Shown here piece by piece: positions 50,395 through 62,013 of a stretch of DNA of 64,000 nucleotides (position 1 is the stretch's first letter; every line of letters begins with the position of its first letter). The translations under genes and the position numbers were made by a program. The stretch is from Aldehydirespirator sp963662645 (GTDB lineage Bacteria; Actinomycetota; Acidimicrobiia; Acidimicrobiales; Aldehydirespiratoraceae). The stretch covers positions 1,798,001 through 1,862,000 of the forward strand of contig OY759762.1 in NCBI GenBank assembly GCA_963662645.2. The letters run 5' to 3'. Below the pieces are notes generated by a model. The model searched no databases, was not told where the DNA came from, and worked only from the letters and a program-made list of their open reading frames with translations.

Positions 50395-51831
50395 TCAGAG
50401 CTGGTCGGAAGGGACTGGCGGGGCGGGGGGGCGCACGCAGCCCTCGGCGACGGCGCACGACGCGACCTTGGCAGCCACCCGGGCGGCGACCCTTCGATCG
50501 AAGACCGACGGCACGATGTAGTTGCGGTCCAGATCCTCGTCGTCGATCACTTCGGCGATGGCTTTGGCTGCGGCTGCCTTCATCCGTTCTGTAATGCACG
50601 TGGCACCGGCATCCAGAGCCCCCCGGAACACGCCGGGAAACGCCAGAACGTTGTTTATCTGGTTGGGAAAGTCGGACCTGCCGGTGGCCATCACCGCAGC
50701 CAGGCCGTCGACTTCCTCAGGGCGTATTTCTGGATCGGGATTGGCCATGGCAAATACGATTGGATTGCGTGCCATGGAGCGAACATCCTCCGCGCGGAGA
50801 AGACCGGGTGCTGACAGGCCTACGAACACGTCCGTCCCCATAACGACCTCTGACAGGGATCCGGTCTTTCCGCCGGGATTGCTGTTGTGTAGGAACCACT
50901 GCTTGGCAAAGTTCAGATCGCTTCGACCCTGATGGATGGCACCGGCACGATCAACGCCAACAATCTCGCCGACTCCCGCATCATGAAGCATCCTTGCAAC
51001 CGCCAGACCGGCCGCGCCCGTGCCCGAGATAACGACCGATATGTCTTCGATCGGTTTGTCGACGAGCTTCAGAGCATTCCAGAGTGCAGCCGTGGTGACG
51101 ATAGCTGTGCCGTGCTGGTCATCGTGAAACACAGGAATGTCAAGCGCTTCGATAAGCCTCTCCTCGATCTCGAAGGCCGCAGGCGCGGCGATGTCCTCCA
51201 AATTGATCCCACCGAAAGAGGGGGCCATGCGCACGACGGTCTCGACAAGTTCATCGGGAGTGGTCACGTCGAGGCAGACCGGGAAGGCGTCGACCCCTCC
51301 GAACTCCTTGAACAAGAGAGCCTTGCCTTCCATGACCGGCAGGGCCGCGGCAGCACCGATGTCTCCCAGCCCGAGGACTGCCGTTCCGTCGGTGACGATA
51401 GCCACAATGTTCTTGACCATCGTGTGGGTGTGGCGCAGCATCGGCTCCCGCTGGATCGCATTGCACACACGGGCCACCCCCGGCGTGTACGCCATCGCCA
51501 GGTCGTGGGCGTCGCCAACCGAACAAAGGGCGCTGACCTCAATCTTTCCGCCCTCGTGGAGACGGAACGTGCGGTCCCACCAGTCGAGCACGGAAACACC
51601 GTCGAGGTCGCTGACGGCGGCAACTATCTGACGAGCGTGATCGGGAGACTCGGCGAGAACGTCGATCTCCCGCATGATGACCGGACCTTTGGCCTCGAAG
51701 CCCGGAATGGCGGCGATGTTGCCCCCCGCATCACCGATGGCGGCCGCGAAGCGGCCCAGCGTTCCGGGACGGTTGCCCAGCGACACCTTGATCGTGATCG
51801 AATATGCCGGAGTCGGTGTGCCCAATTTCAA
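50395..51831 (-). CDS. NAD-dependent malic enzyme with N-terminal ACT domain
   Basis: Malic enzyme decarboxylates malate to pyruvate. The 478-residue protein begins with an ACT-like domain (SLGNRPGTLGRFAAAIGDAG), then a malic domain with MAYTPGVARVC, the metal-binding FHDDQHGTA and a Rossmann domain (SVVISGTGAAGLAVARML). The catalytic Lys region is TDGTAVLGLGDIGAAAALPVMEGKA-like, with Gly/Asp conserved. The ACT domain suggests allosteric control by an amino acid. It converges with ilvD, 22 bases apart. Confidence 0.93.
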   Translation of the reverse strand: MKLGTPTPAYSITIKVSLGNRPGTLGRFAAAIGDAGGNIAAIPGFEAKGPVIMREIDVLAESPDHARQIVAAVSDLDGVSVLDWWDRTFRLHEGGKIEVSALCSVGDAHDLAMAYTPGVARVCNAIQREPMLRHTHTMVKNIVAIVTDGTAVLGLGDIGAAAALPVMEGKALLFKEFGGVDAFPVCLDVTTPDELVETVVRMAPSFGGINLEDIAAPAAFEIEERLIEALDIPVFHDDQHGTAIVTTAALWNALKLVDKPIEDISVVISGTGAAGLAVARMLHDAGVGEIVGVDRAGAIHQGRSDLNFAKQWFLHNSNPGGKTGSLSEVVMGTDVFVGLSAPGLLRAEDVRSMARNPIVFAMANPDPEIRPEEVDGLAAVMATGRSDFPNQINNVLAFPGVFRGALDAGATCITERMKAAAAKAIAEVIDDEDLDRNYIVPSVFDRRVAARVAAKVASCAVAEGCVRPPAPPVPSDQL

Positions 51832-52032
51832 CTTCTCCTGTGCCTAGTCGAATTGTCATACATATCAGCTGCTGTTTCTTGCACACAACAAAGCAGACCC
51901 GAGAAGACCATGACCGGAACGCTATCCACAATTGCCGCGAAACGACTTGGTCGGTTCGATGGTTGTGCCTGTCTCGTGGCATGACTATCATCCGCTTGCG
52001 AATACTCTGAACCGTTGAAAGGGAGCGGATTC

Positions 52033-52434
52033 GTGGTACGACACATGTCAGATGAACACAAGGCTGCCAATGCCCGGGCTCGGGCCGAGAATCGGGCCGT
52101 GAGCGCGTATCTTGAAGGCTTGGAATCGAACCGGCCACGACCGGGTCGCAGGCGCACCGCCGAATCCATCCAAAAGCGAATGGAAGCAATCAGCGAGGCA
52201 CTCGAATCGGCAGCACCGATACGACGGGTCCAACTCATCCAAGAGCGCATCGATCTCGAGCGGGCTCTCAGCGCACCCTCGGAGACAGTCGACATCACCG
52301 AACTCGAGGACGCGTTCGTGGCGGTCGCCGTCTCCTACAGCGGCCGAAAGGGAATCACATACGCGGCATGGCGAGAGGTAGGAGTTCCTGCCGCGACGCT
52401 CAAGCGAGCCGGCATTTCCCGCGGCGGCACCTGA
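52033..52434 (+). CDS. small actinobacterial hypothetical protein
   Basis: The 133-residue charged product contains DEHKAANARARAENRAVSAYLEGLE, a basic RPRPGRRRTAESIQKR segment and helical ERIDLERALSA, ending with YAAWREVGVPAATLKRAGI, which looks like a small helix-turn-helix. I know similar proteins in other actinobacteria, without known function. The GTG start has an AGGGAG ribosome site 7 bases upstream; an ATG at 52045 is the alternative. It is divergent from the malic enzyme gene and convergent with purB. Confidence 0.7.
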   Translation: MVRHMSDEHKAANARARAENRAVSAYLEGLESNRPRPGRRRTAESIQKRMEAISEALESAAPIRRVQLIQERIDLERALSAPSETVDITELEDAFVAVAVSYSGRKGITYAAWREVGVPAATLKRAGISRGGT

Positions 52435-52471
52435 CATCTTGGATGTTCTTGTCGCCGCGGCGACATGAACA

Positions 52472-53902
52472 TCACAACCTAACCTCAGCGGGCTGGGCCG
52501 CAGCCTGCGGGTGGCGGGCTACCACGTCGCGGGCCGCGCGGATCACTCGTGCCGTCTGTTCTGGCGCCGTTCCCGCGAAACGCTCGGGATCGGCCATTAG
52601 TTGGGCCAAGTCGGCGCGGCCCAGCGGCACCCGCTCATCGGCCGCCAGTTGATCGAGCAGTCCGCCAAGGTCGACGAGACCGTCGCCGGCTGCCTGCTGC
52701 GCGGCCCGTCGGGTGGGTTCGGCCAGCACCTCGTGGGCCGCCTCGCGTCCCATCCCGGCCCGGACCAGGGCAGTGAGCAGACGCGTGGTCGCCAGCAAGG
52801 GCAGGAATTGCTCGAACTCGGACGTCAAGGCGACCTCGTCGATCTCTAGCTCCTGCAAGACTCCGAGCGCGGTGTGGAGCAGGCCGTCGGCCGCGCAGAA
52901 GGCGTCGGGAAGCATGACGCGCCGAACGGCCGAGCAACTCACATCGCCCTCGTTCCACTGGCGTCCCGCCAGCGAGGCCGCCATGGCGAGATGACCATCG
53001 AGTACGGCGGCGAGGGCGCCGACGCGCTCCGAGGAGCGGGCGTTGGCCTTGTGAGGCATGGCCGATGAGCCGACTTGGCCGTCGCGGAACCCCTCCGACA
53101 CGAGACCATGGCCGGCCATGAGCCGCAGCGTCGTCGCCAGGGACGCCGGGCCGGACACGGCCTGCGCCAAGGCGGCCACCACGTCAAGGTCCAGGGAGCG
53201 CGGGTAGGTCTGGCCCGACGCGTCGAGCACGCCTCCGAGACCGAGATGCTCGGCCACCAGGCGCTCCAGTTCGTCGACCGCTTCGGCCGAGCCGAGCAGA
53301 TCGAGCTGGTCGAGGCGAGTGCCGACCGGTCCCTTGATGCCGCGCAGCTGGTACCGGTCCAGCAGCTCCGCAACCCTCGTGTATCCGAGCATCGTCTCGG
53401 CCGCCGCGTCGGCGAAGCGCTTGCCCAGGGTTGTGGCCTGCGCGGCCACGTTGTGGGTGCGGGCCACCATCACCGTCGAGGCATGGGCCTCGGCCAGGTC
53501 GGCCAGCCGGGCGATCACCGCCACCAGGTCGTCGCGGATCACCTTCAGCGAATCGTGGACCAGCAGCTGTTCGGTGTTCTCGGTGACGTCGCGAGACGTC
53601 ATGCCCAGATGGATGGACTCATGGCCCGCGAGGGCGCAGAACTCGTCGATCCGGGCCTTCACGTCGTGGCGGGTGACGGCCTCCCGGGCGGCTATCGACT
53701 CGAGGTCGACAACCTCCACCACCGCCTCGTAGGCACCGACGACGGTCTGATCGACGTCGAGTCCCAGCTTGCGCTGAGCCTCCAGAACCGCCAGCCACAG
53801 CCGGCGCTCCAGCACCACGCGGCGCTCGGGGGACCACAGCGCCCGCATCCGCTCGCTGGCGTAACGACCCGCCAGCACGTTGGGCACCCCGCCAATGCCC
53901 AT
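52472..53902 (-). CDS. purB: adenylosuccinate lyase
   Basis: PurB cleaves SAICAR and adenylosuccinate, releasing fumarate. The 476-residue product belongs to the fumarase/aspartase superfamily: TSRDVTENTEQ, ARTHNVAAQATTLGKRF (catalytic His) and the signature GSSAMPHKANARSSE. The start is the ATG at 53902; an in-frame TTG lies two codons before. It directly follows purA, whose product it consumes, and the purA-purB gap is made of copies of the purA end. Confidence 0.95.
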   Translation of the reverse strand: MGIGGVPNVLAGRYASERMRALWSPERRVVLERRLWLAVLEAQRKLGLDVDQTVVGAYEAVVEVVDLESIAAREAVTRHDVKARIDEFCALAGHESIHLGMTSRDVTENTEQLLVHDSLKVIRDDLVAVIARLADLAEAHASTVMVARTHNVAAQATTLGKRFADAAAETMLGYTRVAELLDRYQLRGIKGPVGTRLDQLDLLGSAEAVDELERLVAEHLGLGGVLDASGQTYPRSLDLDVVAALAQAVSGPASLATTLRLMAGHGLVSEGFRDGQVGSSAMPHKANARSSERVGALAAVLDGHLAMAASLAGRQWNEGDVSCSAVRRVMLPDAFCAADGLLHTALGVLQELEIDEVALTSEFEQFLPLLATTRLLTALVRAGMGREAAHEVLAEPTRRAAQQAAGDGLVDLGGLLDQLAADERVPLGRADLAQLMADPERFAGTAPEQTARVIRAARDVVARHPQAAAQPAEVRL

Positions 53903-53908
53903 CGTCAA

Positions 53909-54013
53909 GCCGCTTCCTGCCAGTAGAGGAACTGGCTCACCGCTAGGCCGCTTCCTGCCAATAGAGGAACTGGCTCACCGCTAGGCCGCTTCCTGCCAGT
54001 AGAGGAACTGGCT
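53909..54013. repeat. 38-base tandem array built from the 3' end of purA
   Basis: GCCGCTTCCTGCCA[G/A]TAGAGGAACTGGCT begins at 53909, 53947 and 53985, exactly 38 bases apart. The copy at 53985 is the real purA end (encoding SQFLYWQEAA). The other two lie between purA and purB and can still read SQFLYWQEAA plus a stop. Confidence 0.95.
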
Positions 54014-55267
54014 GCGGCCCGGTCCGACCCCGACGAGCCGGATCGGCACGCCGATGCCCTCCTCCAGGAAGGCGATGTAGTCGGCGGCCGCGGCCGGAAG
54101 CTCCGAAGACGATGTGATGTCGCTCAGGTCGGTGCTCCAACCGTCGAGCTCCTCATACACAGGCACGGCCTTGTGGATCACCGACTGGTGATAGGGCATG
54201 TGCTCGTAGCGCTCGCCGTCCAGTTCGTAGGCGACGCACACCCTGAGGCGGTCGAGACCATCGAGCACGTCGAGCTTGGTGAGGGCGACCTCGGTCAGAG
54301 AATTGAGCCGTACCGCATGCCGCAGCATCACCAGATCGAACCATCCGGTGCGGCGGCGCCGCCCGGTGTTCGTCCCGAATTCGCCGCCGACGTCGACGAG
54401 GTGATCCCCGACCTCGTCGAACAACTCCGTGACGAACGGCCCCGACCCGACTCTGGTCACGTAGGCCTTGGCGATGCCGATGACCCGATCGAGATGGCGG
54501 GGACCGATCCCCGCTCCAATGCAGACACCGCCCGCTACCGGATTGGACGACGTGACGAAGGGATAGGTGCCGTGATCGAGGTCGAGGAAAGTTGCTTGGG
54601 CTCCCTCGAAGAGCACTTGCCGGCCCGACTCGAGAGCCTCGTGCAGCAGGGCCACGGCGTCGCAGATATGGGCCCCGAGCCGGGGTGCGCACTCGTCCAA
54701 GTACTCAGCAATGATGTCGTCGGCTCGCAGGGGCAGGCGATTGAAGACCTTGGCCAGCACCTTGTTGGTGTGGGCCAGCGACACTTCGAGCTTGGCTCGG
54801 AAGATCCGTGGATCGAGCAGGTCCTGCACCCGCAGCCCGATGCGCATCGACTTGTCGGCGTACGCCGGGCCGATGCCCCGCTTGGTGGTGCCCAGCTTCG
54901 CCTCGCCCAGATGGCGCTCGTGCAATGCGTCGAGCTCCTGGTGGTAGGGCATGATCAGATGGGCGTTGCCCGACAGCCGCAGCGAACTGCAGTCGACTCC
55001 CCGGGCCTCCAACGCGTCCATCTCGGTGATGAGAACCCTCGGATCGACGACGACACCATTGCCGATCACCGGAGTGATGTGCTCGTAGAGCACTCCGCTC
55101 GGCATCAACTGGAGTGCGAAAGTCTCGCCGTTCACTACGAGCGTGTGTCCGGCGTTGTGACCGCCCTGATAGCGGACAACCATGTCCATCTCAGCAGCGA
55201 CGAGGTCGGTGAACTTCCCCTTCCCCTCGTCGCCCCACTGGGTACCGACGACAACGGTCGCAGGCAC
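53981..55267 (-). CDS. purA: adenylosuccinate synthetase
   Basis: PurA joins IMP and aspartate with GTP to make adenylosuccinate. The 428-residue protein opens with VVVGTQWGDEGKGKFTD, the P-loop signature; YQGGHNAGHT and GIGPAYADKSMRIGL are the IMP-binding blocks, and EVALTKLDVLDGL resembles the guanine-specific TKLD motif. It ends GPGRSQFLYWQEAA. The last codons are copied downstream in tandem. Confidence 0.97.
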   Translation of the reverse strand: MPATVVVGTQWGDEGKGKFTDLVAAEMDMVVRYQGGHNAGHTLVVNGETFALQLMPSGVLYEHITPVIGNGVVVDPRVLITEMDALEARGVDCSSLRLSGNAHLIMPYHQELDALHERHLGEAKLGTTKRGIGPAYADKSMRIGLRVQDLLDPRIFRAKLEVSLAHTNKVLAKVFNRLPLRADDIIAEYLDECAPRLGAHICDAVALLHEALESGRQVLFEGAQATFLDLDHGTYPFVTSSNPVAGGVCIGAGIGPRHLDRVIGIAKAYVTRVGSGPFVTELFDEVGDHLVDVGGEFGTNTGRRRRTGWFDLVMLRHAVRLNSLTEVALTKLDVLDGLDRLRVCVAYELDGERYEHMPYHQSVIHKAVPVYEELDGWSTDLSDITSSSELPAAAADYIAFLEEGIGVPIRLVGVGPGRSQFLYWQEAA

Positions 55268-55312
55268 GGCGCTCTCCTTCAGGGGGCGGGCGTTACCTGA
55301 CGATTGTACTGG

Positions 55313-57805
<2,493 letters not shown>

Positions 57806-57807
57806 GC

Positions 57808-58260
57808 TCAGCCCGTCCTCGATGACTTGGCAACCGACACCGGCTCAACCACGGAGGCCGGTGCGCGGGTGGCGCGGTACAGGGTCACTGCCCTGCTGCC
57901 GGGAACGGCTGGCACCAGGCCGCCGGGATTGAAGCCGCGTGCCGTCAACTCTGCCAATTGGCGCTCGTGGGCCTGGCGGGCCGCGTCAAGCTGGGCCTTC
58001 AGGTCGGCGACGGCCTGCTCGAGTTCCAGGACGCGCTGCACTCCGGCGAGGTTGAGACCCTCGTCGGTCAGCTCGGCAATGCGTTCCAGCAGGGCAAGGT
58101 CGGCATCGCTGTAGCGGCGGCTGCCGCCTGCGGTCCGAGCCGGCGCCAACAAGCCCTTGCGTTCGTAGATGCGGAGCGTCTGAGGGTGGACCCCCGCCAA
58201 CTCGGCGGCCACCGATATCACGTATACGGCTCGATGGAAGCGGTCATCGGTCATGGTCAT
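57808..58260 (-). CDS. hspR: MerR-family heat-shock repressor HspR
   Basis: HspR represses the dnaK operon with DnaK as co-repressor. The 150-residue protein has a MerR winged helix: YVISVAAELAGVHPQTLRIYERKGLL, GGSRRYSDADLALLERI and an LNLAGVQRVLELE dimerisation helix. It lies after dnaJ and before clpB. A degenerate HAIR-like site is present upstream of dnaK. An alternative ATG is two codons downstream. Confidence 0.93.
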   Translation of the reverse strand: MTMTDDRFHRAVYVISVAAELAGVHPQTLRIYERKGLLAPARTAGGSRRYSDADLALLERIAELTDEGLNLAGVQRVLELEQAVADLKAQLDAARQAHERQLAELTARGFNPGGLVPAVPGSRAVTLYRATRAPASVVEPVSVAKSSRTG

Positions 58261-58324
58261 TCTCCGTGTTCCGGGCCTTTGCCCACGTCTTGAATCTCTC
58301 TGGTGTGCTTGAGGGTGCTTGCGA

Positions 58325-59434
58325 TCATGCCTTCAGATGGGCCCGCGGATCCTCGCCACCGGCGGCCGCGAGGGCCTCCACCGCAGCCCGCTGCTCGTCG
58401 GACAGGTTCTGGGGCACGACGACCTCGACTTCAACGATGAGGTCGGCACCCCCGGTGGAGGGGCTCGCCGGGATGCGCAGGCGCCGCCCCGTCTTGGTGC
58501 CGGGCGGTATGCGGATGGTCACCGTCGAGCCGGAGAGTGTGGGCACCGGTACCTCGGCGCCCAGGGCGGCCTCGGCGAACGTGACCGGTACGGTCAGCGT
58601 GAGGTTCTTGCCGTCCCGCCCGAACAGCCGGTGCGGCTTGACGTGGACCCGCACGTACAGGTCGCCGGGCTTGCCGCCCATCCCTTGACCGGGCGCGCCG
58701 CGGCCACCGATCCTGATCCTCTGCCCGTCGATCACCCCGGCGGGTATGCGGGCCTTGACCTCGCGGCGCCGGTGCTCCACGCCCCGGCCGGCGCAGGCTC
58801 CGCAGGGATCATCGATGACGGTGCCCCGGCCGGCGCAGGCCGTGCACGGCCGGCTGAAGGAGAACAAGCCCTGGTTCTCGTCATTCACGCCGGTGCCCGA
58901 ACAGGTCGGGCACGGGCGGGGCTTGGTCGGGGGCTCGGCGCCCAGGCCCTCGCACTTCCGGCAGCGGGCCTCGCCGGCCACGGGCACCGCGATCGTGGTT
59001 CCCGAAACGGCATCGGCGAAGTCGAGCTTCACCTCGGTCTCGATGTCGGCGCCCCGCTGGGCTGGGCCGCCGCCGCGGCGGCGCCCGAAGAGATCGCCGA
59101 AGAGGTTGCCGAGACCGCCCATCTGCTCGAAGTTCAGGTTGAAGCCGCCCGCCGGGCCCGGACCGCCGGGCCCGAACGCCCCGGCCATGGGGCCGAGCCG
59201 GCGCACCTCGTCGTAGGACTTGCGCTTGGAGGCTTCGCCCAGCACGTCGTATGCCGATGCCACCTCCTTGAAGCGCTCCTCGACGGCGGTGTCGCCCGGA
59301 TTGGCGTCGGGGTGCAGCTTCTTGGCCAGCTTGCGATAGGCCCTGGTGATGTCGGAGGCCGAGGCGTCCTCAGCCACGCCGAGGATCTTGTAGTAGTCCT
59401 TCTCGAACCACTCCCGCTGGGGCTCCACGCTCAC
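58325..59434 (-). CDS. dnaJ: DnaJ co-chaperone
   Basis: DnaJ stimulates the DnaK ATPase and presents clients. The 369-residue protein has the J domain (DYYKILGVAEDASASD, HPDANPGDT in place of the usual HPD loop), a Gly/Phe region, and four zinc-finger CxxCxGxG repeats (CRKCEGLG, CPTCSGTG, CTACAGRG, CGACAGRG). It ends with the client-binding C-domains. It starts 25 bases downstream of grpE. Confidence 0.96.
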   Translation of the reverse strand: MSVEPQREWFEKDYYKILGVAEDASASDITRAYRKLAKKLHPDANPGDTAVEERFKEVASAYDVLGEASKRKSYDEVRRLGPMAGAFGPGGPGPAGGFNLNFEQMGGLGNLFGDLFGRRRGGGPAQRGADIETEVKLDFADAVSGTTIAVPVAGEARCRKCEGLGAEPPTKPRPCPTCSGTGVNDENQGLFSFSRPCTACAGRGTVIDDPCGACAGRGVEHRRREVKARIPAGVIDGQRIRIGGRGAPGQGMGGKPGDLYVRVHVKPHRLFGRDGKNLTLTVPVTFAEAALGAEVPVPTLSGSTVTIRIPPGTKTGRRLRIPASPSTGGADLIVEVEVVVPQNLSDEQRAAVEALAAAGGEDPRAHLKA

Positions 59435-59459
59435 CTCTTTCCTGCTTCGTCCGCTCTTG

Positions 59460-60052
59460 TCAGCCGCGCACCTTCACCATGGCGGGCCGCAGCACCCGGC
59501 CGTTCCACGCATACCCGGTGCGGAGCACCTCGGACACGATCGGAGCATCCCGCCCGCCGTCGCCGGACTCCTCGCTCATCACTGCCTCGTGGAAGCCGGG
59601 ATCGAAGGGCTCGTCGACGGTGCCGAGCACGGTCAGGCCCTCCGCGGACAGCACGCCCACCAGCTGCGACTGCAAGGCCTCGATGCCTTCCACGCCCTGG
59701 CTGACCGCAGCCTCGCACGCGTCGAGGACTACGAGCAGTTCCCTGGCCAGCCTGGAGGCGGCCTGCGCGACCAACTCGGTGTTGCGCTTCATCGTCTGGC
59801 GGCGGAAGTTGGTGAACTCCGCGGTGACCCGCTGGAGATCCTCCAGATAGGAGTCTCGCTCCGCGACGACCGCGGCCAGGTCGAGCTCGGTGTCACCGAC
59901 GGTCTGGTCTGCGACCGGCGCCGGCTCAGCGGTCACGGACTCGACCGCCTCGCCGCTGCCGGTGCCTCGCCAGACTCGTCGGGCTCTTCGGGCTCTTCGG
60001 ACAGCGCGGAAGCAGACTCGAGCTCGCTGACGTCGGGCGATGATGCGCTCAC
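59460..60052 (-). CDS. grpE: GrpE nucleotide-exchange factor with an apparent frameshift
   Basis: GrpE releases ADP from DnaK. A GTG at 60052 overlaps the dnaK stop by 4 bases and opens the acidic N-tail MSASSPDVSELESASALS typical of GrpE, but this frame stops at 59935-59933. The body of GrpE (ERDSYLEDLQRVTAEFTNFR, then TGYAWNGRVLRPAMVKV at the end) is in another frame. One base missing near 59967 would join them into a normal 197-residue protein. Alternatively translation restarts at GTG 59936, which overlaps the short frame's TGA as GTGA and yields 158 residues with an intact core. Sequencing error, mutation and real coupling are all possible. Confidence 0.85.
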
Positions 60053-61881
60053 GCCGACTCGCGGTCGTCGTCGACGATCTCGGCCTCGACCACGTCGTCA
60101 TCGTCGGGTGTCTCGGTGGCCGCGCCCTGCTCGCGCTCGGCCGCGGCGTGAGCCTCGTACAGCCTCTGGCCGAACTCCTGGCTGGCCGTCATGAGCGCCT
60201 CGGTGGCCGACTTGACCGCCTCGATGTCGGCACCGTCCAGCGCGCTGCGCAGATCGGCGAGCTTGGAGTTGATGGTCTCCTTCTCGTCGTCGGACACGGC
60301 GTCGGCCTGCTCCTTCAGCAGCTTCTCGGTCTGGTACACGAGCGTGTCGGCCGTGTTGCGGATTTCGGCCTCCTCGCGGCGCCGGCGATCCTCCTCGGCG
60401 TGGGCCTCGGCGTCGGCGACCATCTGGTCGATGACATCGGAGTCGAGCGACGACTGACCCGTGATCGTCATCGACTGCTCCTTGCCGGTGGCCTTGTCCT
60501 GAGCGCTCACGTGGACGATTCCGTTGGCGTCGATGTCGAAGGTCACCTCGATCTGGGGCATTCCCCGGGGCGCCGGCGGCAGGTCGACGAGCTGGAACTT
60601 GCCCAGGGTCTTGTTGTAGGCGGCCATCTGCCGCTCGCCCTGCAGCACGTGGATCTCGACCGACGGCTGGCCATCCTCCGCGGTGGTGAAGATCTCGCTC
60701 TTGCGGGTGGGGATGGTGGTGTTGCGCTCGATGAGGGTGGTCATCACGCCGCCCTTGGTCTCGATGCCCAGCGACAGCGGGGTCACATCGAGCAGCAGGA
60801 CATCCTTGACCTCACCCTTGAGCACCCCGGCCTGTATGGCCGCGCCGATGGCGACCACCTCGTCGGGGTTGACCGTCTTGTTGGGCTCGCGGCCGGTCAT
60901 CTCCTGCACGAGTTCGGCCACCGCCGGCATGCGGGTCGATCCGCCCACCAGGACGACGTGGTGGATGTCGCCCTTGGAGATGCCGGCGTCGGAGATGGCC
61001 CGCTCGAAGGGACCGCGGCAGCGGTCGAGCAGCTGAGCGGTCAACTCCTGGAACTTGGCCCGGCTCAGCGTGTAGTCGAGGTGCAGCGGACCCTTGTCGG
61101 TGGCGGTGACGAAGGGCAGGTTGATCTGCGACGACGGCGTCTGGGACAACTCGATCTTGGCCTTCTCGGCCGCCTCCTTGAGGCGCTGCATGGCCATGGC
61201 GTCGGAGGACAGGTCCACACCGTGGTCGCCCTTGAAGGACGCCACCAGCCAGTCGATCACGGCCTCGTCCCAGTCGTCGCCGCCGAGCTTGGTGTCACCC
61301 GAAGTGGACTTCACCTCGAACACGCCGTCGCCGAGCTCGAGCACCGACACGTCGAAAGTCCCGCCGCCGAGGTCGAACACCAGGATGGTCTGGTCAGCAG
61401 ACTCCTTGTCGAGGCCGTAGGCAAGGGCGGCCGCGGTGGGCTCGTTGATGATTCGCAGCACCTCGAGCCCGGCCACCTTGCCGGCTTCGTTGGTGGCGGT
61501 GCGCTGGGCGTCGTCGAAGTAGGCGGGAACAGTGATCACCGCCTGGGTGACGGTGTCGCCGAGGTACTCCTCGGCGTCGCGCTTGAGCTTCATCAACACG
61601 CGGGCCGATATCTCCTGGGCGGCGTAGCTCTTGTCGTCGATCTTGAACTTCTTGGCTGTGCCCATGTGCCGCTTCACGGAGCGGATGGTGTGATCGGGGT
61701 TGGTGATGGCCTGGCGCTTGGCCACTTCGCCCACGAGCACCTCTCCGTCGTTGCTGAACGCCACGACGGAGGGGGTGGTGCGCGATCCCTCGGCGTTGGG
61801 GATGACGACGGGGTCGCCGCCCTCGAGGACGCTTACGACAGAATTGGTGGTACCGAGGTCGATACCGACGGCCTTTGGCAT
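60049..61881 (-). CDS. dnaK: DnaK chaperone (Hsp70)
   Basis: The 610-residue Hsp70 starts MPKAVGIDLGTTNSVVSVLE and has VFDLGGGTFDVSVLELGDG and VLVGGSTRMPAVAELV as the other Hsp70 signatures, the DVTPLSLGIETKGGVMT linker/substrate domain and an acidic EDDDV-type C-tail (EIVDDDRESA). The ATG has an AGGAAG ribosome site. It heads the heat-shock operon dnaK-grpE-dnaJ-hspR-clpB. Confidence 0.98.
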   Translation of the reverse strand: MPKAVGIDLGTTNSVVSVLEGGDPVVIPNAEGSRTTPSVVAFSNDGEVLVGEVAKRQAITNPDHTIRSVKRHMGTAKKFKIDDKSYAAQEISARVLMKLKRDAEEYLGDTVTQAVITVPAYFDDAQRTATNEAGKVAGLEVLRIINEPTAAALAYGLDKESADQTILVFDLGGGTFDVSVLELGDGVFEVKSTSGDTKLGGDDWDEAVIDWLVASFKGDHGVDLSSDAMAMQRLKEAAEKAKIELSQTPSSQINLPFVTATDKGPLHLDYTLSRAKFQELTAQLLDRCRGPFERAISDAGISKGDIHHVVLVGGSTRMPAVAELVQEMTGREPNKTVNPDEVVAIGAAIQAGVLKGEVKDVLLLDVTPLSLGIETKGGVMTTLIERNTTIPTRKSEIFTTAEDGQPSVEIHVLQGERQMAAYNKTLGKFQLVDLPPAPRGMPQIEVTFDIDANGIVHVSAQDKATGKEQSMTITGQSSLDSDVIDQMVADAEAHAEEDRRRREEAEIRNTADTLVYQTEKLLKEQADAVSDDEKETINSKLADLRSALDGADIEAVKSATEALMTASQEFGQRLYEAHAAAEREQGAATETPDDDDVVEAEIVDDDRESA

Positions 61882-61960
61882 GGTGAGGCTTCCTTTCGCC
61901 TATCTGTGCCTAACTTAGAACGCATACGGTAGCTATATTCATTCCCTATTACAACAAAAA

Positions 61961-61981
61961 CTTGAGTCTATCCTTATCAAC
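61961..61981. promoter_or_regulatory. degenerate HAIR-like operator and AT-rich promoter upstream of dnaK
   Basis: CTTGAGT (61961-61967), N7, then TATCAAC shows the HspR half-site CTTGAGT exactly and a poor second half (4 of 7 positions match ACTCAAG). The surrounding 61915-61985 is strikingly AT-rich for this genome and must hold the dnaK promoter (candidate TATAGC on the minus strand) and probably that of the divergent gpmA. The HspR gene in the same operon supports the reading. Confidence 0.6.
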
Positions 61982-62013
61982 TTTTCCGGGGACCGGTCGG
62001 ATACGTTGACTCA

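Noticed and set aside
60040..61932. 630-codon open frame antisense to dnaK
   Set aside because: It mirrors the codons of dnaK on the other strand; high GC makes long antisense frames common, and the predicted protein has no family features.
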